Source: Pseudonocardia autotrophica (GTDB taxonomy: Bacteria > Actinomycetota > Actinomycetes > Mycobacteriales > Pseudonocardiaceae). Taken from it: a DNA stretch of 64,000 nt. Every line of letters starts with the position of its first letter. Positions within the stretch are counted from its first letter, which is position 1. Made by a program: the position numbers and the translations under genes. Positions 7,821-21,865 of this stretch are shown piece by piece. The stretch covers positions 732,886 to 796,885 of the forward strand of contig NZ_JNYD01000003.1 in assembly GCF_000717175.1 (NCBI RefSeq), given 5' to 3'. The notes under the pieces were generated by a model. It was given only the letters and a program-made list of their open reading frames with translations. It did no database searches and was not told the DNA's origin.

Positions 7821-9394
7821 CCTGGGAGGCGGGCGCCGACCTGGTCGTCGTCGGGTCGGGCGTCGCGGGGCTGACCGCCGCGCTCGACGCCGCCGAGGCC
7901 GGGCTGCGCGTGGTCGTGGTGACCAAGGACGCGACCGACGCCGGCAGCACCCGCTGGGCCCAGGGCGGCGTGGCCGTCGTGCTCGGCGACGTGCCGGGCG
8001 ACACGGTCGAGGCGCACGCCGCGGACACCCTCGCCGCGGGCGGCGGGCTCAACGACGCCGAGGCGGTCGCCGCGATCGTCGCGGGCGGGCCCGCCGCGGT
8101 CGGCCGGCTGCGCGAGCGCGGGGCGCTGTTCGACGCGCGCGGCGCCCGGCTCGACCGGACCCGCGAGGGCGGGCACTCCGCCTTCCGCGTGGTGCACGCG
8201 GGCGGCGACGCGACCGGCGCGGAGATCGAGCGCGCCCTGGTCGAGGCCGCCCGGTCGCTCACGGTCCTCACCGGGCACGTCGCGGTCGACGCCCTCAAGG
8301 ACGCGTCCGGCCGCGTGGCCGGGCTCGCCGTGCTCGACGACGCCGGCCGCCCCGGCGTCCTGCGCGCCCCGGCCGTGCTCCTGGCCACCGGCGGGTACGG
8401 GCAGCTCTACGCGAGCACGACCAACCCCGGGACGTCGACGGGCGACGGCGTGGCGCTGGCCCTGCGCGCCGGGGCCGCCGCGGCCGACCTGGAGTTCGTG
8501 CAGTTCCACCCGACCGTGCTCTACACCGGGCCCGCGGTCGGCCGCCGGCCGCTGGTCACCGAGGCGGTCCGCGGCGAGGGCGCGGTCCTGCGGGACCGCG
8601 CCGGCACCCGGTTCATGGTCGGCCGGCACCCGCTCGCCGACCTCGCCCCGCGGGACGTCGTGGCCGCCGCGATCACCCGCCGGATGGCCGAGACCGGCGC
8701 GGACTGCATGTACCTCGACGCCACCGGGCTGGAGGGCTTCGCGGCCCGGTTCCCCACGGTGTACGCGTCCTGCCGCGAGGCCGGCATCGACCCCACCCGT
8801 GAGCCGATCCCCGTCACCCCGGCGGCGCACTACGCGTGCGGCGGCGTGGTCGCCGACATCGACGGCCGCACCGCGGTCCCGGGGCTGTACGCCGCCGGCG
8901 AGGTGGCGCGCACCGGTCTGCACGGGGCGAACCGGCTGGCGTCGAACTCCCTGCTCGAGGGGCTCGTGGTGGGCGAGCGCACGGTCCGGGCCGTGGTCGA
9001 GGACCTGGCGCACCCGCGCACCACCTCGTCCGAGCTCGTCGCGCCGGCGCCCGCGGTGGGCGTGGCCGACCGGGGCGTGGTCCAGCGGGCAATGAGCGCC
9101 TACGCCGCGATCGGCCGGGACGCGACGGGCCTGGCCACGGCGTCGGACGTCGTCGAGCAGGCCACGCTGCTGGCCACCCCGCTCGACCGCACCGGCGTGG
9201 AGGACGCGGCGCTGACCCTGCTCGCGCAGGCCGTGCTCGCGGCCGCCGGCACCCGCCGGGAGAGCCGCGGCTGCCACGTCCGTACGGACTTCCCCGACCG
9301 CGACGACGTCTGGCAGAAGGAGTCCCTGCTCGTGACCCTCGACGACGGCGGCCGCCCGGTCGTCGGCACGGACGCCCTGGCGGGTGCGGCGTGA
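7817..9394 (+). CDS. nadB: L-aspartate oxidase
   Basis: This FAD enzyme oxidises L-aspartate to iminoaspartate, which is channelled to NadA. The protein is 525 residues. It has the Rossmann motif [13 protein letters not shown] at about 11-23, [11 protein letters not shown] near the flavin, and the succinate dehydrogenase-like active-site block [30 protein letters not shown] comes towards the C-terminal FAD contact. The start GTG overlaps the nadA stop and the stop overlaps the nadC GTG (GTGA), giving a coupled nadABC operon. Confidence 0.95.
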   Translation: MTWEAGADLVVVGSGVAGLTAALDAAEAGLRVVVVTKDATDAGSTRWAQGGVAVVLGDVPGDTVEAHAADTLAAGGGLNDAEAVAAIVAGGPAAVGRLRERGALFDARGARLDRTREGGHSAFRVVHAGGDATGAEIERALVEAARSLTVLTGHVAVDALKDASGRVAGLAVLDDAGRPGVLRAPAVLLATGGYGQLYASTTNPGTSTGDGVALALRAGAAAADLEFVQFHPTVLYTGPAVGRRPLVTEAVRGEGAVLRDRAGTRFMVGRHPLADLAPRDVVAAAITRRMAETGADCMYLDATGLEGFAARFPTVYASCREAGIDPTREPIPVTPAAHYACGGVVADIDGRTAVPGLYAAGEVARTGLHGANRLASNSLLEGLVVGERTVRAVVEDLAHPRTTSSELVAPAPAVGVADRGVVQRAMSAYAAIGRDATGLATASDVVEQATLLATPLDRTGVEDAALTLLAQAVLAAAGTRRESRGCHVRTDFPDRDDVWQKESLLVTLDDGGRPVVGTDALAGAA

Positions 9395-10272
9395 GCGCCG
9401 GCATCGCCGCGGGCGTCGGCGGCGCCACCGAGATCGGGGTGCCGGACCCCGACGACCTGGCCCGCGTGGTGCGCACCGCGCTCGACGAGGACCTGCGCTA
9501 CGGCCCCGACGCCACCACGGCCGCCACCGTGCCGGCCGACGCCGTGGCCGTCGGGTCGTTCACGCCCCGCAGGGCCGGGGTGCTGGCCGGCGTCCCGGTC
9601 GCGAAGGCCGTGCTGGACCTGGTCGTGCCGGAGTGGGAGCTGCTCGCCGAGCTGCCGGACGGGTCACGGCTGACGCCGGGCGAGCCCGCGCTCGTCGTCC
9701 GGGCGCCGGTCCGGGCGCTGCTCACCGCCGAGCGCACCGCCCTCAACCTGCTCTGCCACCTGTCCGGGGTGGCGACGGCGACGGCGCAGTGGGTCGACGC
9801 CGTCGCGGGCACCCGGGCGCGGATCCGGGACACCCGCAAGACGCTCCCGGGCCTTCGGCTGCTGGAGAAGTACGCCGTGCGCTGCGGCGGCGGCGTGAAC
9901 CACCGGCTCGGGCTCGGCGACGCGATCCTGATCAAGGACAACCACGTGGCGGCGGCGGGCTCGGTGTCCGCGGCGCTGCGGGCCGCGCGGGAGCGGGCCC
10001 CGGAGCTGCCGTGCGAGGTCGAGGTGGACTCGCTCGCGCAGTTCGACGAGGTGCTGGAGCTGGGGGCGGAGCTGGTCCTGCTGGACAACTTCAGCCCGCA
10101 CCAGACCGCGGAGGCGGTGCGCCGCCGCGGCACCGCCCCGACCCTGCTCGAGTCCTCCGGCGGCCTCGTGCTCGCCGACGCCCGCGAGTACGCCGAGACC
10201 GGGGTCGACTTCATCTCGGTCGGCGCCCTGACGCACTCGGTGACGGCGCTGGACCTGGGCCTGGACCTGTAG
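9391..10272 (+). CDS. nadC: Nicotinate-nucleotide pyrophosphorylase (quinolinate phosphoribosyltransferase)
   Basis: NadC converts quinolinate and PRPP to nicotinate mononucleotide, CO2 and PPi, completing de novo NAD precursor synthesis. The 293-residue protein has RDTRKTLPGLRLLEKYAV, with the substrate-binding Arg and Lys residues, then CGGGVNHRLGLGD and ILIKDNHV. The barrel acidic residues lie in EVEVDS and LLDNFSP. The GTG overlaps the nadB stop. It is the last gene of the operon, and 51 nt separate it from the glycosyltransferase. Confidence 0.95.
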   Translation: MSAGIAAGVGGATEIGVPDPDDLARVVRTALDEDLRYGPDATTAATVPADAVAVGSFTPRRAGVLAGVPVAKAVLDLVVPEWELLAELPDGSRLTPGEPALVVRAPVRALLTAERTALNLLCHLSGVATATAQWVDAVAGTRARIRDTRKTLPGLRLLEKYAVRCGGGVNHRLGLGDAILIKDNHVAAAGSVSAALRAARERAPELPCEVEVDSLAQFDEVLELGAELVLLDNFSPHQTAEAVRRRGTAPTLLESSGGLVLADAREYAETGVDFISVGALTHSVTALDLGLDL

Positions 10273-10323
10273 CGGGTATCCGCCGGCCGCTCCCGCCGCT
10301 CCTCGAGGGTGGAGGTGGTCGCC

Positions 10324-11477
10324 GTGCGGATCCTCGTCGCCTCGTGGCCGGGGTTCGGTCACCTGCTGCCGATGGTGCCCCTGATCCGGGCCGCGCAGCG
10401 CGCCGGGGCGGAGGTCGTGGTGTCGACGGGCGCCGATCTCGCGCCCACGGCCGCGCGGCTCGGCGTCCGCGTGCACCGCTCGGGGGCCACGCTGGCCGCG
10501 TCGTTCGCCCGGCTGAACGGCGTGACGTCCGGCGGGCTGCCCCCGGACGAGCGGCCCCTCGTCGCCGCGCGGCACTTCTTCGGCGCGGGCGCGGTCGAGC
10601 GCGCCCGGGACGTCGCGGCGCTGCTCGACGACTGGCGGCCGGACCTGGTCGTGCACGACACCCTGGAGCTGGGATCGGCGACCGCCGCGGTGGCGCACGG
10701 GGTCCCGCACGTCACCCACGGGTACGGGCCGACGGTGCCCGACACCGCGCGCTTCGGCCACGTGATCGGGGAGACGATCGGCGCCGCGGGGCTGCCCGAC
10801 CCGATCACGGCCGTGTTCGCCGCGCCCTACCTGGACCCGTGCCCGCCGGGCCTGCGCGGCCCGGAACCGCACCCGTGGACGGACCTGCGTCCGGTGCGGC
10901 CCACCGCCGGTGAGGTCGGCGAGCCCGATCCCGACCTCGCCGCCGCGCTCGACGCCCTGCCCCACGAGGACACCGTCTACGTGACCCTCGGGACGGTCAC
11001 GAACCGCGCTCCGGAGATCTTCCGCGCGGTGCTGGAGGGGTGCGTGCGCCGGGGCGTGAACGTCGTGGTGACGACCGGGCCGGACGTCGACCCCGCCGGC
11101 CTCGGACCGCAGCCGCCCGGGGTCCTCGCGGCGCGGTACCTCCCGCAGGCCCAGGTGCTCCCGCGCTGCCGCGCGGTGGTGTCCCACGCCGGTGCCGGCA
11201 CGATGATCGGCGCGGTCTGCCACGGCCTGCCGCAGCTGTGCCTGCCCCAGGGCACCGACCAGCCGTCGAACACCGCGGCGCTGGTGCCGACCGGCGCGGG
11301 CCTCGCCCTGGAACCCGGGGAGGTCACGCCCGACGCGGTCGCCACGGCGCTGGGACGCCTGCTCGGCGAGCCCTCCTTCCGGCGGGCGGCGCAGCGGCTC
11401 GCGGCCGAGGTCGCCGCGATGCCCGTCGCGGACGAGGTCCTCGCCGAGGTGGTGTACGAGGTCGCCGGAGCGGCCTC

Positions 11478-11481
<4 letters not shown>
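10324..11481 (+). CDS. Family 1 glycosyltransferase (MGT/UGT type)
   Basis: The 385-residue protein has GT-B fold features: the N-terminal acceptor domain begins RILVASWPGFGHLLPMVPL, and the C-terminal donor domain has SHAGAGTMIGAVCHGLPQL followed by LPQGTDQPSNTA. The His near the sugar-donor phosphates and the DQ pair are typical of natural-product or drug-inactivating glycosyltransferases. The acceptor is unknown and no biosynthetic cluster adjoins it. GTG 10324 is chosen over GTG 10309 because GGAGG lies 8 nt before it. The stop TAG is interlocked with the stop of the convergent gene in a shared CTAG (11478-11481). Confidence 0.85.
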
Positions 11482-16181
<4,700 letters not shown>

Positions 16182-16214
16182 GAACTCGGCCACCGACCGA
16201 CCAGGATGGGGGCG

Positions 16215-17108
16215 ATGGACGCCCGGCACCTCCGTTACTTCCTGGCCGTGGTCGACCACGGTGGGTTCCACCGCGCGGCCGAGGCGCTGTCCGTCGGGCA
16301 ACCCACGCTGACCCAGGCGGTCGCGGCGCTGGAGCGCGAGCTGCGCACCGCGCTCTTCCACCACGTCGGGGCGGACGTCGTGCTCACGGAGGCCGGCCGC
16401 GCGCTCGTCGGGCCGGCCCGGGAGGTCGGGCACGGGCTGGAGGTGGCCCGCGCGGCGGTCGAGGCGGTCGAGGGGCTGCGCGCCGGGCGCGTGGAGATCG
16501 TCGCGACGCCCTCGGAGGCGGTGTCGCCGCTCGCCGGGACCATCGCCCGGTTCTGCGCGGCCTACCCGCAGGTGCGAGTGGTGGTGCGGGCCGCGTTCAC
16601 CGCCGACGAGGTGATCACCGCCGTCCGGTCGGGTGCCACCGAGCTCGGCCTGCTCGCCAGCGCGCGGCCCATCCACGCGACCGGGCTGGACCTGCATCCG
16701 GTCGCGCGTCAGCGGTTCGTCCTGGTCACGGCCCCGGAGTCGGGCCTCGCCGGGCCCGTGCGGCCCGACCAGCTCGAGGGCCGCCGCCTGATCGGCGGGC
16801 CGCCCGCCACCACCATGCGGTCCGTGGTCGACGGCCTCGAGCGGCACGGGGCCGTGATCGCGGCGGAGTGCGAGCACCGGGAGGCGATCCTGCCGCTGGT
16901 GCTCGCCGGGGTCGGGATGGCCGTGCTTCCCGACTCCTGGCGTGAGCTGGCGGAGCGGGCCGGCGCCCGCGTCGTCGAGCTGGAGCCGCCCGCGCACCTG
17001 GACATCGCCTACGTCAGCCGCACCGGCGCCGTCACCGCGGCCGCCCGCACCTTCCTCGAACAGGCCACCCTGCGGACCCACCGGCCCGCGCCCGTCGACG
17101 CCTGCTGA
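16215..17108 (+). CDS. LysR-family transcriptional regulator
   Basis: The 297-residue protein has an N-terminal LysR winged helix ([20 protein letters not shown], then [18 protein letters not shown]) and a C-terminal co-inducer-binding domain of about 200 residues. The ligand is unknown. It lies on the same strand between hisB and hisH. ATG 16215 rather than ATG 16206 is chosen because CAGGAT ends 7 nt before 16215 and because family members usually begin at this point. hisH downstream has its own -10 box, so the insertion does not leave hisH without a promoter. A link to histidine metabolism is not implied by the sequence. Confidence 0.9.
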   Translation: MDARHLRYFLAVVDHGGFHRAAEALSVGQPTLTQAVAALERELRTALFHHVGADVVLTEAGRALVGPAREVGHGLEVARAAVEAVEGLRAGRVEIVATPSEAVSPLAGTIARFCAAYPQVRVVVRAAFTADEVITAVRSGATELGLLASARPIHATGLDLHPVARQRFVLVTAPESGLAGPVRPDQLEGRRLIGGPPATTMRSVVDGLERHGAVIAAECEHREAILPLVLAGVGMAVLPDSWRELAERAGARVVELEPPAHLDIAYVSRTGAVTAAARTFLEQATLRTHRPAPVDAC

Positions 17109-17149
17109 CCCGGCCGGGCGGCGCCGCGGCGGTCCGTACACTTGGGGGC

Positions 17150-17785
17150 GTGTCGCGGATCGTCGTGCTGGACTACGGATCGGGGAACCTGCGGTCGGCC
17201 GAGCGCGCGCTGCGGCGGGTGGGGGCGGACGTCACCGTCACCTCCGACTTCGACGCCGCCTGCGAGGCCGACGGGCTGGTCGTCCCCGGCGTCGGTGCCT
17301 TCGCGCACTGCATGGAGGGCCTCCACGCGGTGCGCGGCCCGCAGATCATCGGCCGCCGCCTGGCCGGCGGGCGCCCGGTGCTCGGGATCTGCGTCGGCAT
17401 GCAGGTGATGTTCGACCGCGGCGTCGAGTTCGGCGTGGAGGCCGACGGGTGCGGGCAGTGGCCGGGCACCGTCGAGCGGCTGAAGGCGGACGTGCTGCCG
17501 CACATGGGCTGGAACACGGTGCGCGCCCCCGCGGGGTCCACCCTGTTCAGCGGGCTCGACGCCGACACCCGCTTCTACTTCGTGCACTCCTTCGCCGCCC
17601 GCCGGTGGGAGCTGGAGGAGTCGCACGCGATCCGGCCGCCGCTGGTCACCTGGGCGAACCACGGCGAGGACTTCGTCGCCGCCGTCGAGAACGGGCCGCT
17701 CGCCGCCACCCAGTTCCACCCGGAGAAGTCCGGCGACGCGGGCGCGCAGGTGCTCGCGAACTGGCTGCGCGACGTGGTCGGCTGA
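17150..17785 (+). CDS. hisH: Imidazole glycerol phosphate synthase, glutamine amidotransferase subunit
   Basis: HisH hydrolyses glutamine and passes ammonia to HisF, which forms imidazole glycerol phosphate and AICAR. The 211-residue protein has the class I amidotransferase triad: the nucleophilic Cys in LGICVGMQ and the His-Glu pair in QFHPEKS. The N-terminus [12 protein letters not shown] is typical. GTG 17150 follows TACACT by 7 nt, so hisH probably has its own leaderless promoter after the inserted LysR gene. hisF, its partner, lies two genes downstream. Confidence 0.96.
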   Translation: MSRIVVLDYGSGNLRSAERALRRVGADVTVTSDFDAACEADGLVVPGVGAFAHCMEGLHAVRGPQIIGRRLAGGRPVLGICVGMQVMFDRGVEFGVEADGCGQWPGTVERLKADVLPHMGWNTVRAPAGSTLFSGLDADTRFYFVHSFAARRWELEESHAIRPPLVTWANHGEDFVAAVENGPLAATQFHPEKSGDAGAQVLANWLRDVVG

Positions 17786-17790
17786 CCCCC

Positions 17791-18123
17791 GTGGCCCCCC
17801 CGCGGCGGAGGACGGCGAGCCGGAAGCGCACGTCCCCGCGGCGCACGACCACGGGGCGCACGACCACGGGGCGCTCCCGCCGCCGGACCACCACCCGCCG
17901 GCGCACGTCGACCGCGAGCTCGCTGGGCACGGTCGTCGGCGCCGCGCTGGCCGGCGTGATCGCGGCCGCGCTGGGCGGGCTGGCGTGGTGGGGCTGGGTG
18001 CTGCTGATCGTCGTCGGGCTGCTGGTGGGGCTCGGGTACGCCGCGGTGCGCGGCCGCCGGTCCCTCGCCGCCGAGCAGGTCCCGGACGGGCCGGAGCCCT
18101 CGGGCGGCGCCGACCCCGCCTGA
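17791..18123 (+). CDS. Small basic membrane protein with Arg/Thr-rich N-terminus
   Basis: I do not recognise this 110-residue protein. The first 45 or so residues are almost only Arg, Thr, Ser and Lys, with short repeats (TTTGR twice, then RRTTTRRR). Two hydrophobic segments follow at about 50-85 (TVVGAALAGVIAAALGGLAW and WGWVLLIVVGLLVGLGYAA), then a short acidic tail. The basic end is expected in the cytoplasm, where it could bind nucleic acid or phospholipid. GTG 17791 starts 5 nt after the hisH stop, so it is probably cotranscribed. The repeat-rich GC sequence leaves some doubt about the exact start. Confidence 0.65.
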   Translation: MAPPRRRTASRKRTSPRRTTTGRTTTGRSRRRTTTRRRTSTASSLGTVVGAALAGVIAAALGGLAWWGWVLLIVVGLLVGLGYAAVRGRRSLAAEQVPDGPEPSGGADPA

Positions 18124-18239
18124 TCGCTCCCGGGCAGGCACGGTCGGTTCCCGACTCTCTGCGTCCGTCAACGGTGATCACGGGTGGTGCACGGCAGCGC
18201 GGCGCCGAGGACACGGAGCCCGGTGGGTAGGCTCGTGCG

Positions 18240-18965
18240 GTGAGTTTCACGCTTCTTCCCGCTGTGGACGTCGCCGACGGGCAGGCCGTGCGCCTGGTCC
18301 AGGGCGAGGCCGGCACCGAGACCTCCTACGGCGCGCCGCGTGAGGCGGCGTTGAAGTGGCAGGAGGACGGCGCCGAGTGGATCCATCTCGTCGACCTCGA
18401 CGCGGCCTTCGGCAAGGGCTCGAACGCGGAGCTGCTGGCCGCCGTCGTCGGTGAGCTGGACGTCAAGGTGGAGCTGTCCGGCGGGATCCGGGACGACGAG
18501 TCGCTGGCCCGCGCCCTGTCCACCGGCTGCGCCCGGGTCAACCTCGGGACGGCTGCGCTGGAGAACCCGGAGTGGTGCGCGAAGGTCTGCGCGGAGCACG
18601 GCGAGAAGATCGCCGTCGGGCTGGACGTGAAGATCTCCGGCGGGCAGCATCGCCTCGCGGCCCGCGGTTGGACGCAGGACGGCGGCGACCTCTGGGAGAC
18701 CCTGGCCCGCATGGACCGCGACGGCGTGTCGCGGTACATCGTCACGGACGTGTCCAAGGACGGGACGCTGCAGGGGCCGAACATCGAGCTGCTCAAGCAG
18801 GTCGCGGCGAAGACCCCGGCGCCGGTGGTCGCGTCCGGCGGGATCTCGGAGATCAAGGACCTCGTCGCGCTGGCGGAGACCGGGGTGATCGAGGGTTCGA
18901 TCGTGGGCAAGGCCCTGTACGCCGGGCGGTTCACGCTGCCCGAGGCCCTCGCGGCGGTTCGCTAG
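18240..18965 (+). CDS. priA: Phosphoribosyl isomerase A (bifunctional HisA/TrpF)
   Basis: This is a (beta/alpha)8 isomerase acting on ProFAR in histidine synthesis and, in actinobacteria, also on phosphoribosylanthranilate in tryptophan synthesis. The 241-residue protein has the catalytic Asp near LPAVDVADG, a phosphate site at LSGGIRDD, and the second Asp in [15 protein letters not shown]. The trp cluster of this window lacks trpF, which fits the bifunctional PriA assignment. GTG 18240 follows TAGGCT by 6 nt. The stop TAG overlaps the hisF GTG by one base. Confidence 0.94.
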   Translation: MSFTLLPAVDVADGQAVRLVQGEAGTETSYGAPREAALKWQEDGAEWIHLVDLDAAFGKGSNAELLAAVVGELDVKVELSGGIRDDESLARALSTGCARVNLGTAALENPEWCAKVCAEHGEKIAVGLDVKISGGQHRLAARGWTQDGGDLWETLARMDRDGVSRYIVTDVSKDGTLQGPNIELLKQVAAKTPAPVVASGGISEIKDLVALAETGVIEGSIVGKALYAGRFTLPEALAAVR

Positions 18966-19735
18966 TGGGCGTCGCGGTCCGCGTCATCCCCTGCCTGGAC
19001 GTCGACGCCGGGCGGGTGGTGAAGGGCGTCAACTTCAAGGAGCTGCGCGACGCCGGCGACCCGGTCGAGATGGCCGCGGTCTACGACGCCGAGGGCGCCG
19101 ACGAGCTCACGTTCCTCGACGTCACGGCGTCGTCCGGGGAGCGGGCGACGATGGTCGACGTCGTCCGGCGCACCGCCGAGCAGGTCTTCATCCCGCTCAC
19201 CGTCGGGGGCGGCATCCGCACGCCCGACGACGTCGACCGCATGCTCCGCGCCGGCGCGGACAAGGTGAGCGTGAACACCGCCGCGATCGCGCGGCCGGAG
19301 CTGCTGGGCGAGATGGCGCGGCGGTTCGGCTCGCAGTGCATCGTGCTGTCGGTCGACGCGCGCCGCGTGGTCGACGGGCCGCCCACGCCGTCGACCTTCG
19401 AGGTCACCACGCACGGCGGGCGCACGGGCACCGGGATCGATGCCGTCGAGTGGGCCGCGCGCGGCCAGGAGCTCGGCGTCGGCGAGATCCTGCTCAACTC
19501 GATGGACGCCGACGGCACCCGCGCCGGCTTCGACCTCGAGCTGATCGAGAAGGTGCGCCGCGTGGTCGACGTGCCGGTGATCGCCTCGGGCGGCGCGGGC
19601 GCGCTGGAGCACTTCCCGCCGGCGGTCCGCGCGGGCGCCGACGCGGTGCTCGCCGCGAGCGTGTTCCACTTCGGGCAGCTGCGGATCGGCGAGGTCAAGG
19701 ACGTGCTGCGCGCCGACCACGTGGAGATCCGATGA
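18965..19735 (+). CDS. hisF: Imidazole glycerol phosphate synthase, cyclase subunit
   Basis: HisF uses ammonia from HisH to cyclise PRFAR into imidazole glycerol phosphate and AICAR. The 256-residue barrel has [19 protein letters not shown] with the first catalytic Asp, [10 protein letters not shown], and [15 protein letters not shown] with the second catalytic Asp. The GTG overlaps the priA stop by one base, and its own TGA overlaps the hisI ATG (ATGA). Mycobacteria have impA between hisA and hisF. It is absent here. Confidence 0.96.
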   Translation: MGVAVRVIPCLDVDAGRVVKGVNFKELRDAGDPVEMAAVYDAEGADELTFLDVTASSGERATMVDVVRRTAEQVFIPLTVGGGIRTPDDVDRMLRAGADKVSVNTAAIARPELLGEMARRFGSQCIVLSVDARRVVDGPPTPSTFEVTTHGGRTGTGIDAVEWAARGQELGVGEILLNSMDADGTRAGFDLELIEKVRRVVDVPVIASGGAGALEHFPPAVRAGADAVLAASVFHFGQLRIGEVKDVLRADHVEIR

Positions 19736-20082
19736 GGGTCGAGACCTCCGAGCTGGACCCCGCGATCGCGAAGCGGCTCAAGCGCGACGCGGACGGGCTG
19801 GTGTGCGCGGTCGTGCAGCAGCGCGGCACCAACGAGGTCCTGATGGTCGCGTGGATGGACGACGAGGCGTTGCACCGCACCCTCACCACGCGCCGCGGCA
19901 CGTACTGGTCGCGCTCGCGGCAGGACTACTGGGTGAAGGGTGAGACCTCCGGACACGTCCAGCAGGTCCACGAGGTCCGGCTGGACTGCGACGGCGACAC
20001 CCTGCTCGTCGTCGTCGACCAGGAGGGCGCGGCCTGCCACACCGGCGACCACACCTGCTTCGACGCCGACCGCCTGCTCTGA
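19732..20082 (+). CDS. hisI: Phosphoribosyl-AMP cyclohydrolase
   Basis: This enzyme hydrolyses the N1-C6 bond of phosphoribosyl-AMP, the third step of histidine synthesis, and needs zinc. The 116-residue single-domain form lacks the HisE pyrophosphohydrolase, which must be encoded elsewhere. [20 protein letters not shown], the DCDGD metal motif and CHTGDHTCF with zinc-binding cysteines are all visible. It ends the histidine operon. The palindromic element begins 3 nt after the stop and probably marks the transcript end. Confidence 0.96.
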   Translation: MRVETSELDPAIAKRLKRDADGLVCAVVQQRGTNEVLMVAWMDDEALHRTLTTRRGTYWSRSRQDYWVKGETSGHVQQVHEVRLDCDGDTLLVVVDQEGAACHTGDHTCFDADRLL

Positions 20083-20084
20083 CT

Positions 20085-20128
20085 CTGTGAGTGGCGATGG
20101 TCGCTATGGCGACTATCGCCACTCACAG
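20085..20128. repeat. Dispersed palindromic element, copy 3 (between convergent genes)
   Basis: The left half is GTGAGTGGCGATGGTCGCTA (20087-20106) and the right half TGGCGACTATCGCCACTCAC (20107-20126). CT and AG outside them extend the outer stem. The two mismatches to a perfect palindrome are G-T pairs. Both inner hairpins (GCGA-TGG-TCGC and GCGA-CTA-TCGC) are intact. It starts 3 nt after the hisI stop and ends 1 nt before the stop of the oppositely oriented oxygenase gene, so it is well placed as a two-way terminator. Confidence 0.9.
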
Positions 20129-20129
20129 C

Positions 20130-21035
20130 TCAGCCGGACATCACCCAGCGGATGCCCCGCGTGACGCCCTCGCCGGCCAGGCGGACGACCGTCGCCTCGG
20201 CGACGGGCAGGTAGGGCAGCCGCAGCGGGCCGCGCGCCCACCGGGGCAGCAACGCGACGGCCGCGGCCGCGAGCAGCGCGTACGGCGCCCGGGCGGGCAG
20301 CGCGAGCGGCGGCCTGAACAGCAGGAACCGGGCCGCGGACCGCGCCTCGGGGGTACCGCGCAACTCCGGGCGGAACGTCCGGAGGCGCGCCGCGAGCTCC
20401 GCCTCGCTCTCCGGCGGGTCGACGACGCCGAGCTCCCGGGCGACGCGGGCGGTGTCGGCGACGTAGCCGTCCCGGCCCTCCCGGTCCAGCGGCCGCGACC
20501 CGTACCGCTGGTGGGCGCGCAGGAAGCTGTCGATCTCGGCGATGTGCACCCACTCCAGCAGGTGCGGGTCCCCGGCGGAGTAGGGCCGGCCGTCGGGCGC
20601 GACCCCGCGGACCCGGCCGTGCACGGCCTTGATCCGCTCGATCGTGGCGCGGGCCTCGTCGTCGGGCCCGAAGGTCGTGGCGGCGAGGAAGTAGCTGGTG
20701 CGGGCGAGGCGCCCCCACGGGTCGCCGCGGTAGCCCGAGTGCCCAGCGACCCCGGCCATCGCCAACGGGTGCAACGACTGCAGCAGCAGCGCCCGCAGCC
20801 CGCCGACGAACATCGACGCGTCGCCGTGCACCCGCCGGATCGGGCGGTCCTCGGCGAACCAGCGCGGGCCGGGCGCCGAGTGGATCCGTGCGCGACGGTT
20901 CGGCCCCTCGTCGCCGGCGACCTTCTGGAAGACGTCCGCGCCGAGCCGCGCCCGCAGGCCCGCGACCCGGTCCGCGAGGGCGGCGGACACGTCCCCCAGC
21001 CCGGGAACCTGCAGATCGACCACGAGATCCATCAT
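20130..21035 (-). CDS. Oxygenase MpaB family protein (DUF2236)
   Basis: The 301-residue protein matches the MpaB/latex-clearing-like DUF2236 family, probable b-type heme oxygenases. Visible markers are [20 protein letters not shown] (candidate heme histidine), [16 protein letters not shown] and [21 protein letters not shown] hydrophobic stretch near the C-terminus ([15 protein letters not shown]) may associate with membrane. The substrate is unknown. The start is taken at ATG 21035 (a second ATG follows directly). A GTG at 21119 is possible but has no better signal. It converges on hisI with the palindrome between them. Confidence 0.82.
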   Translation of the reverse strand: MMDLVVDLQVPGLGDVSAALADRVAGLRARLGADVFQKVAGDEGPNRRARIHSAPGPRWFAEDRPIRRVHGDASMFVGGLRALLLQSLHPLAMAGVAGHSGYRGDPWGRLARTSYFLAATTFGPDDEARATIERIKAVHGRVRGVAPDGRPYSAGDPHLLEWVHIAEIDSFLRAHQRYGSRPLDREGRDGYVADTARVARELGVVDPPESEAELAARLRTFRPELRGTPEARSAARFLLFRPPLALPARAPYALLAAAAVALLPRWARGPLRLPYLPVAEATVVRLAGEGVTRGIRWVMSG

Positions 21036-21169
21036 GCGGCCCCGCCGCGGACCCGGCCACCCGATCGTGGCGTCCGTGGGCCACCGGCCGCTGGTTCGCG
21101 TCCCCGCGAGATCCAGCACCCCGCCCGAGCCGCGCCGCTCGCGGACCCCGCGCGACGATCAGGCTCGGG

Positions 21170-21805
21170 CTACGACCGGCCCACCGACCCGTCCACCGCC
21201 GACCCGTCGGGCAGTGGCCCGGTGAGGTACCGCTGCACCGTGGGGCCGACCTGTGCGACCAGGGTCGCGTGCGACGCGGAGGCCAGCGGCTCGAGCTGCA
21301 CGACGTACCGGATCATCCCCAGCCCGATGACCTGCGACGCGACCAGCGCCGCCCGCTCCTCGGCCCGGTCCGGCGCCACCCGCCCGACGAGCGGCCCGAT
21401 GACCACCCGGACGATGAACTCGCGCATCATCCGCGCCGCCGCGGGATGCCCGGCCACGCTGCGGATCAGCGTGACGAGAGCGCCGCCCGACGCCTCGTCC
21501 CACACCCGCAGGAACATCGCGACGATCCGCTCGCCGAGCTGCTCGGGGTCGCCGGGCTCGACGGTCGCGACGATCGCGGACGGGTCGACCGGCACGTCGA
21601 GCGACGCCGTGAACAGCTGGGCCTTGCCCCCGAACCAGTGGTTGACCATGGCAGCGTCGACGCCGGCCCGCTCGGCGATCCGGCGGACGGTGGCGCCGTC
21701 GTAGCCCCGTTCGGCGAACTCGACGCGCGCGGCCGTGAGCAGGGCGGCGCGCGTGTCCTCGCCGGAGGTGCGGCGGCCGCGGCGGCGCGGTTCGCGGGTG
21801 GTCAC
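21170..21805 (-). CDS. TetR-family transcriptional regulator
   Basis: The 211-residue protein has an N-terminal TetR helix-turn-helix ([20 protein letters not shown], then [20 protein letters not shown]) and a helical ligand-binding domain. The C-terminal domain resembles TetR_C-type actinobacterial regulators. It is divergent from trpE with only 60 nt between the start codons. The two -10 boxes (GAAGAT at 21817-21812 on the minus strand and GAGAAT at 21853-21858) are 35 nt apart. A regulator bound here would affect both genes, but control of trpE by this protein is only inference. Start GTG 21805 follows its -10 box by 6 nt. Confidence 0.92.
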   Translation of the reverse strand: MTTREPRRRGRRTSGEDTRAALLTAARVEFAERGYDGATVRRIAERAGVDAAMVNHWFGGKAQLFTASLDVPVDPSAIVATVEPGDPEQLGERIVAMFLRVWDEASGGALVTLIRSVAGHPAAARMMREFIVRVVIGPLVGRVAPDRAEERAALVASQVIGLGMIRYVVQLEPLASASHATLVAQVGPTVQRYLTGPLPDGSAVDGSVGRS

Positions 21806-21811
21806 GGGGCC

Positions 21812-21858
21812 ATCTTCACCCTCCCCGCCGTCACCCCACCCACCCGGCACGGGAGAAT
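21812..21858. promoter_or_regulatory. Divergent promoter region of tetR and trpE
   Basis: The minus-strand hexamer GAAGAT (21817-21812) ends 6 nt before the TetR GTG. The plus-strand hexamer GAGAAT (21853-21858) ends 7 nt before GTG 21866. No leader peptide with tryptophan codons fits between them, so attenuation of trpE by a trpL peptide is not supported. Confidence 0.5.
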
Positions 21859-21865
21859 GAGCCCC

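Noticed and set aside
10309..10323. Start of the glycosyltransferase at GTG 10309
   Set aside because: The GGAGG that best serves as ribosome binding site lies between 10309 and 10324, which supports GTG 10324.
21806..21865. A trp leader peptide or T-box before trpE
   Set aside because: Only 60 nt separate the TetR and trpE starts. There is no run of Trp codons, no antiterminator-like structure, and the trpE start looks leaderless.
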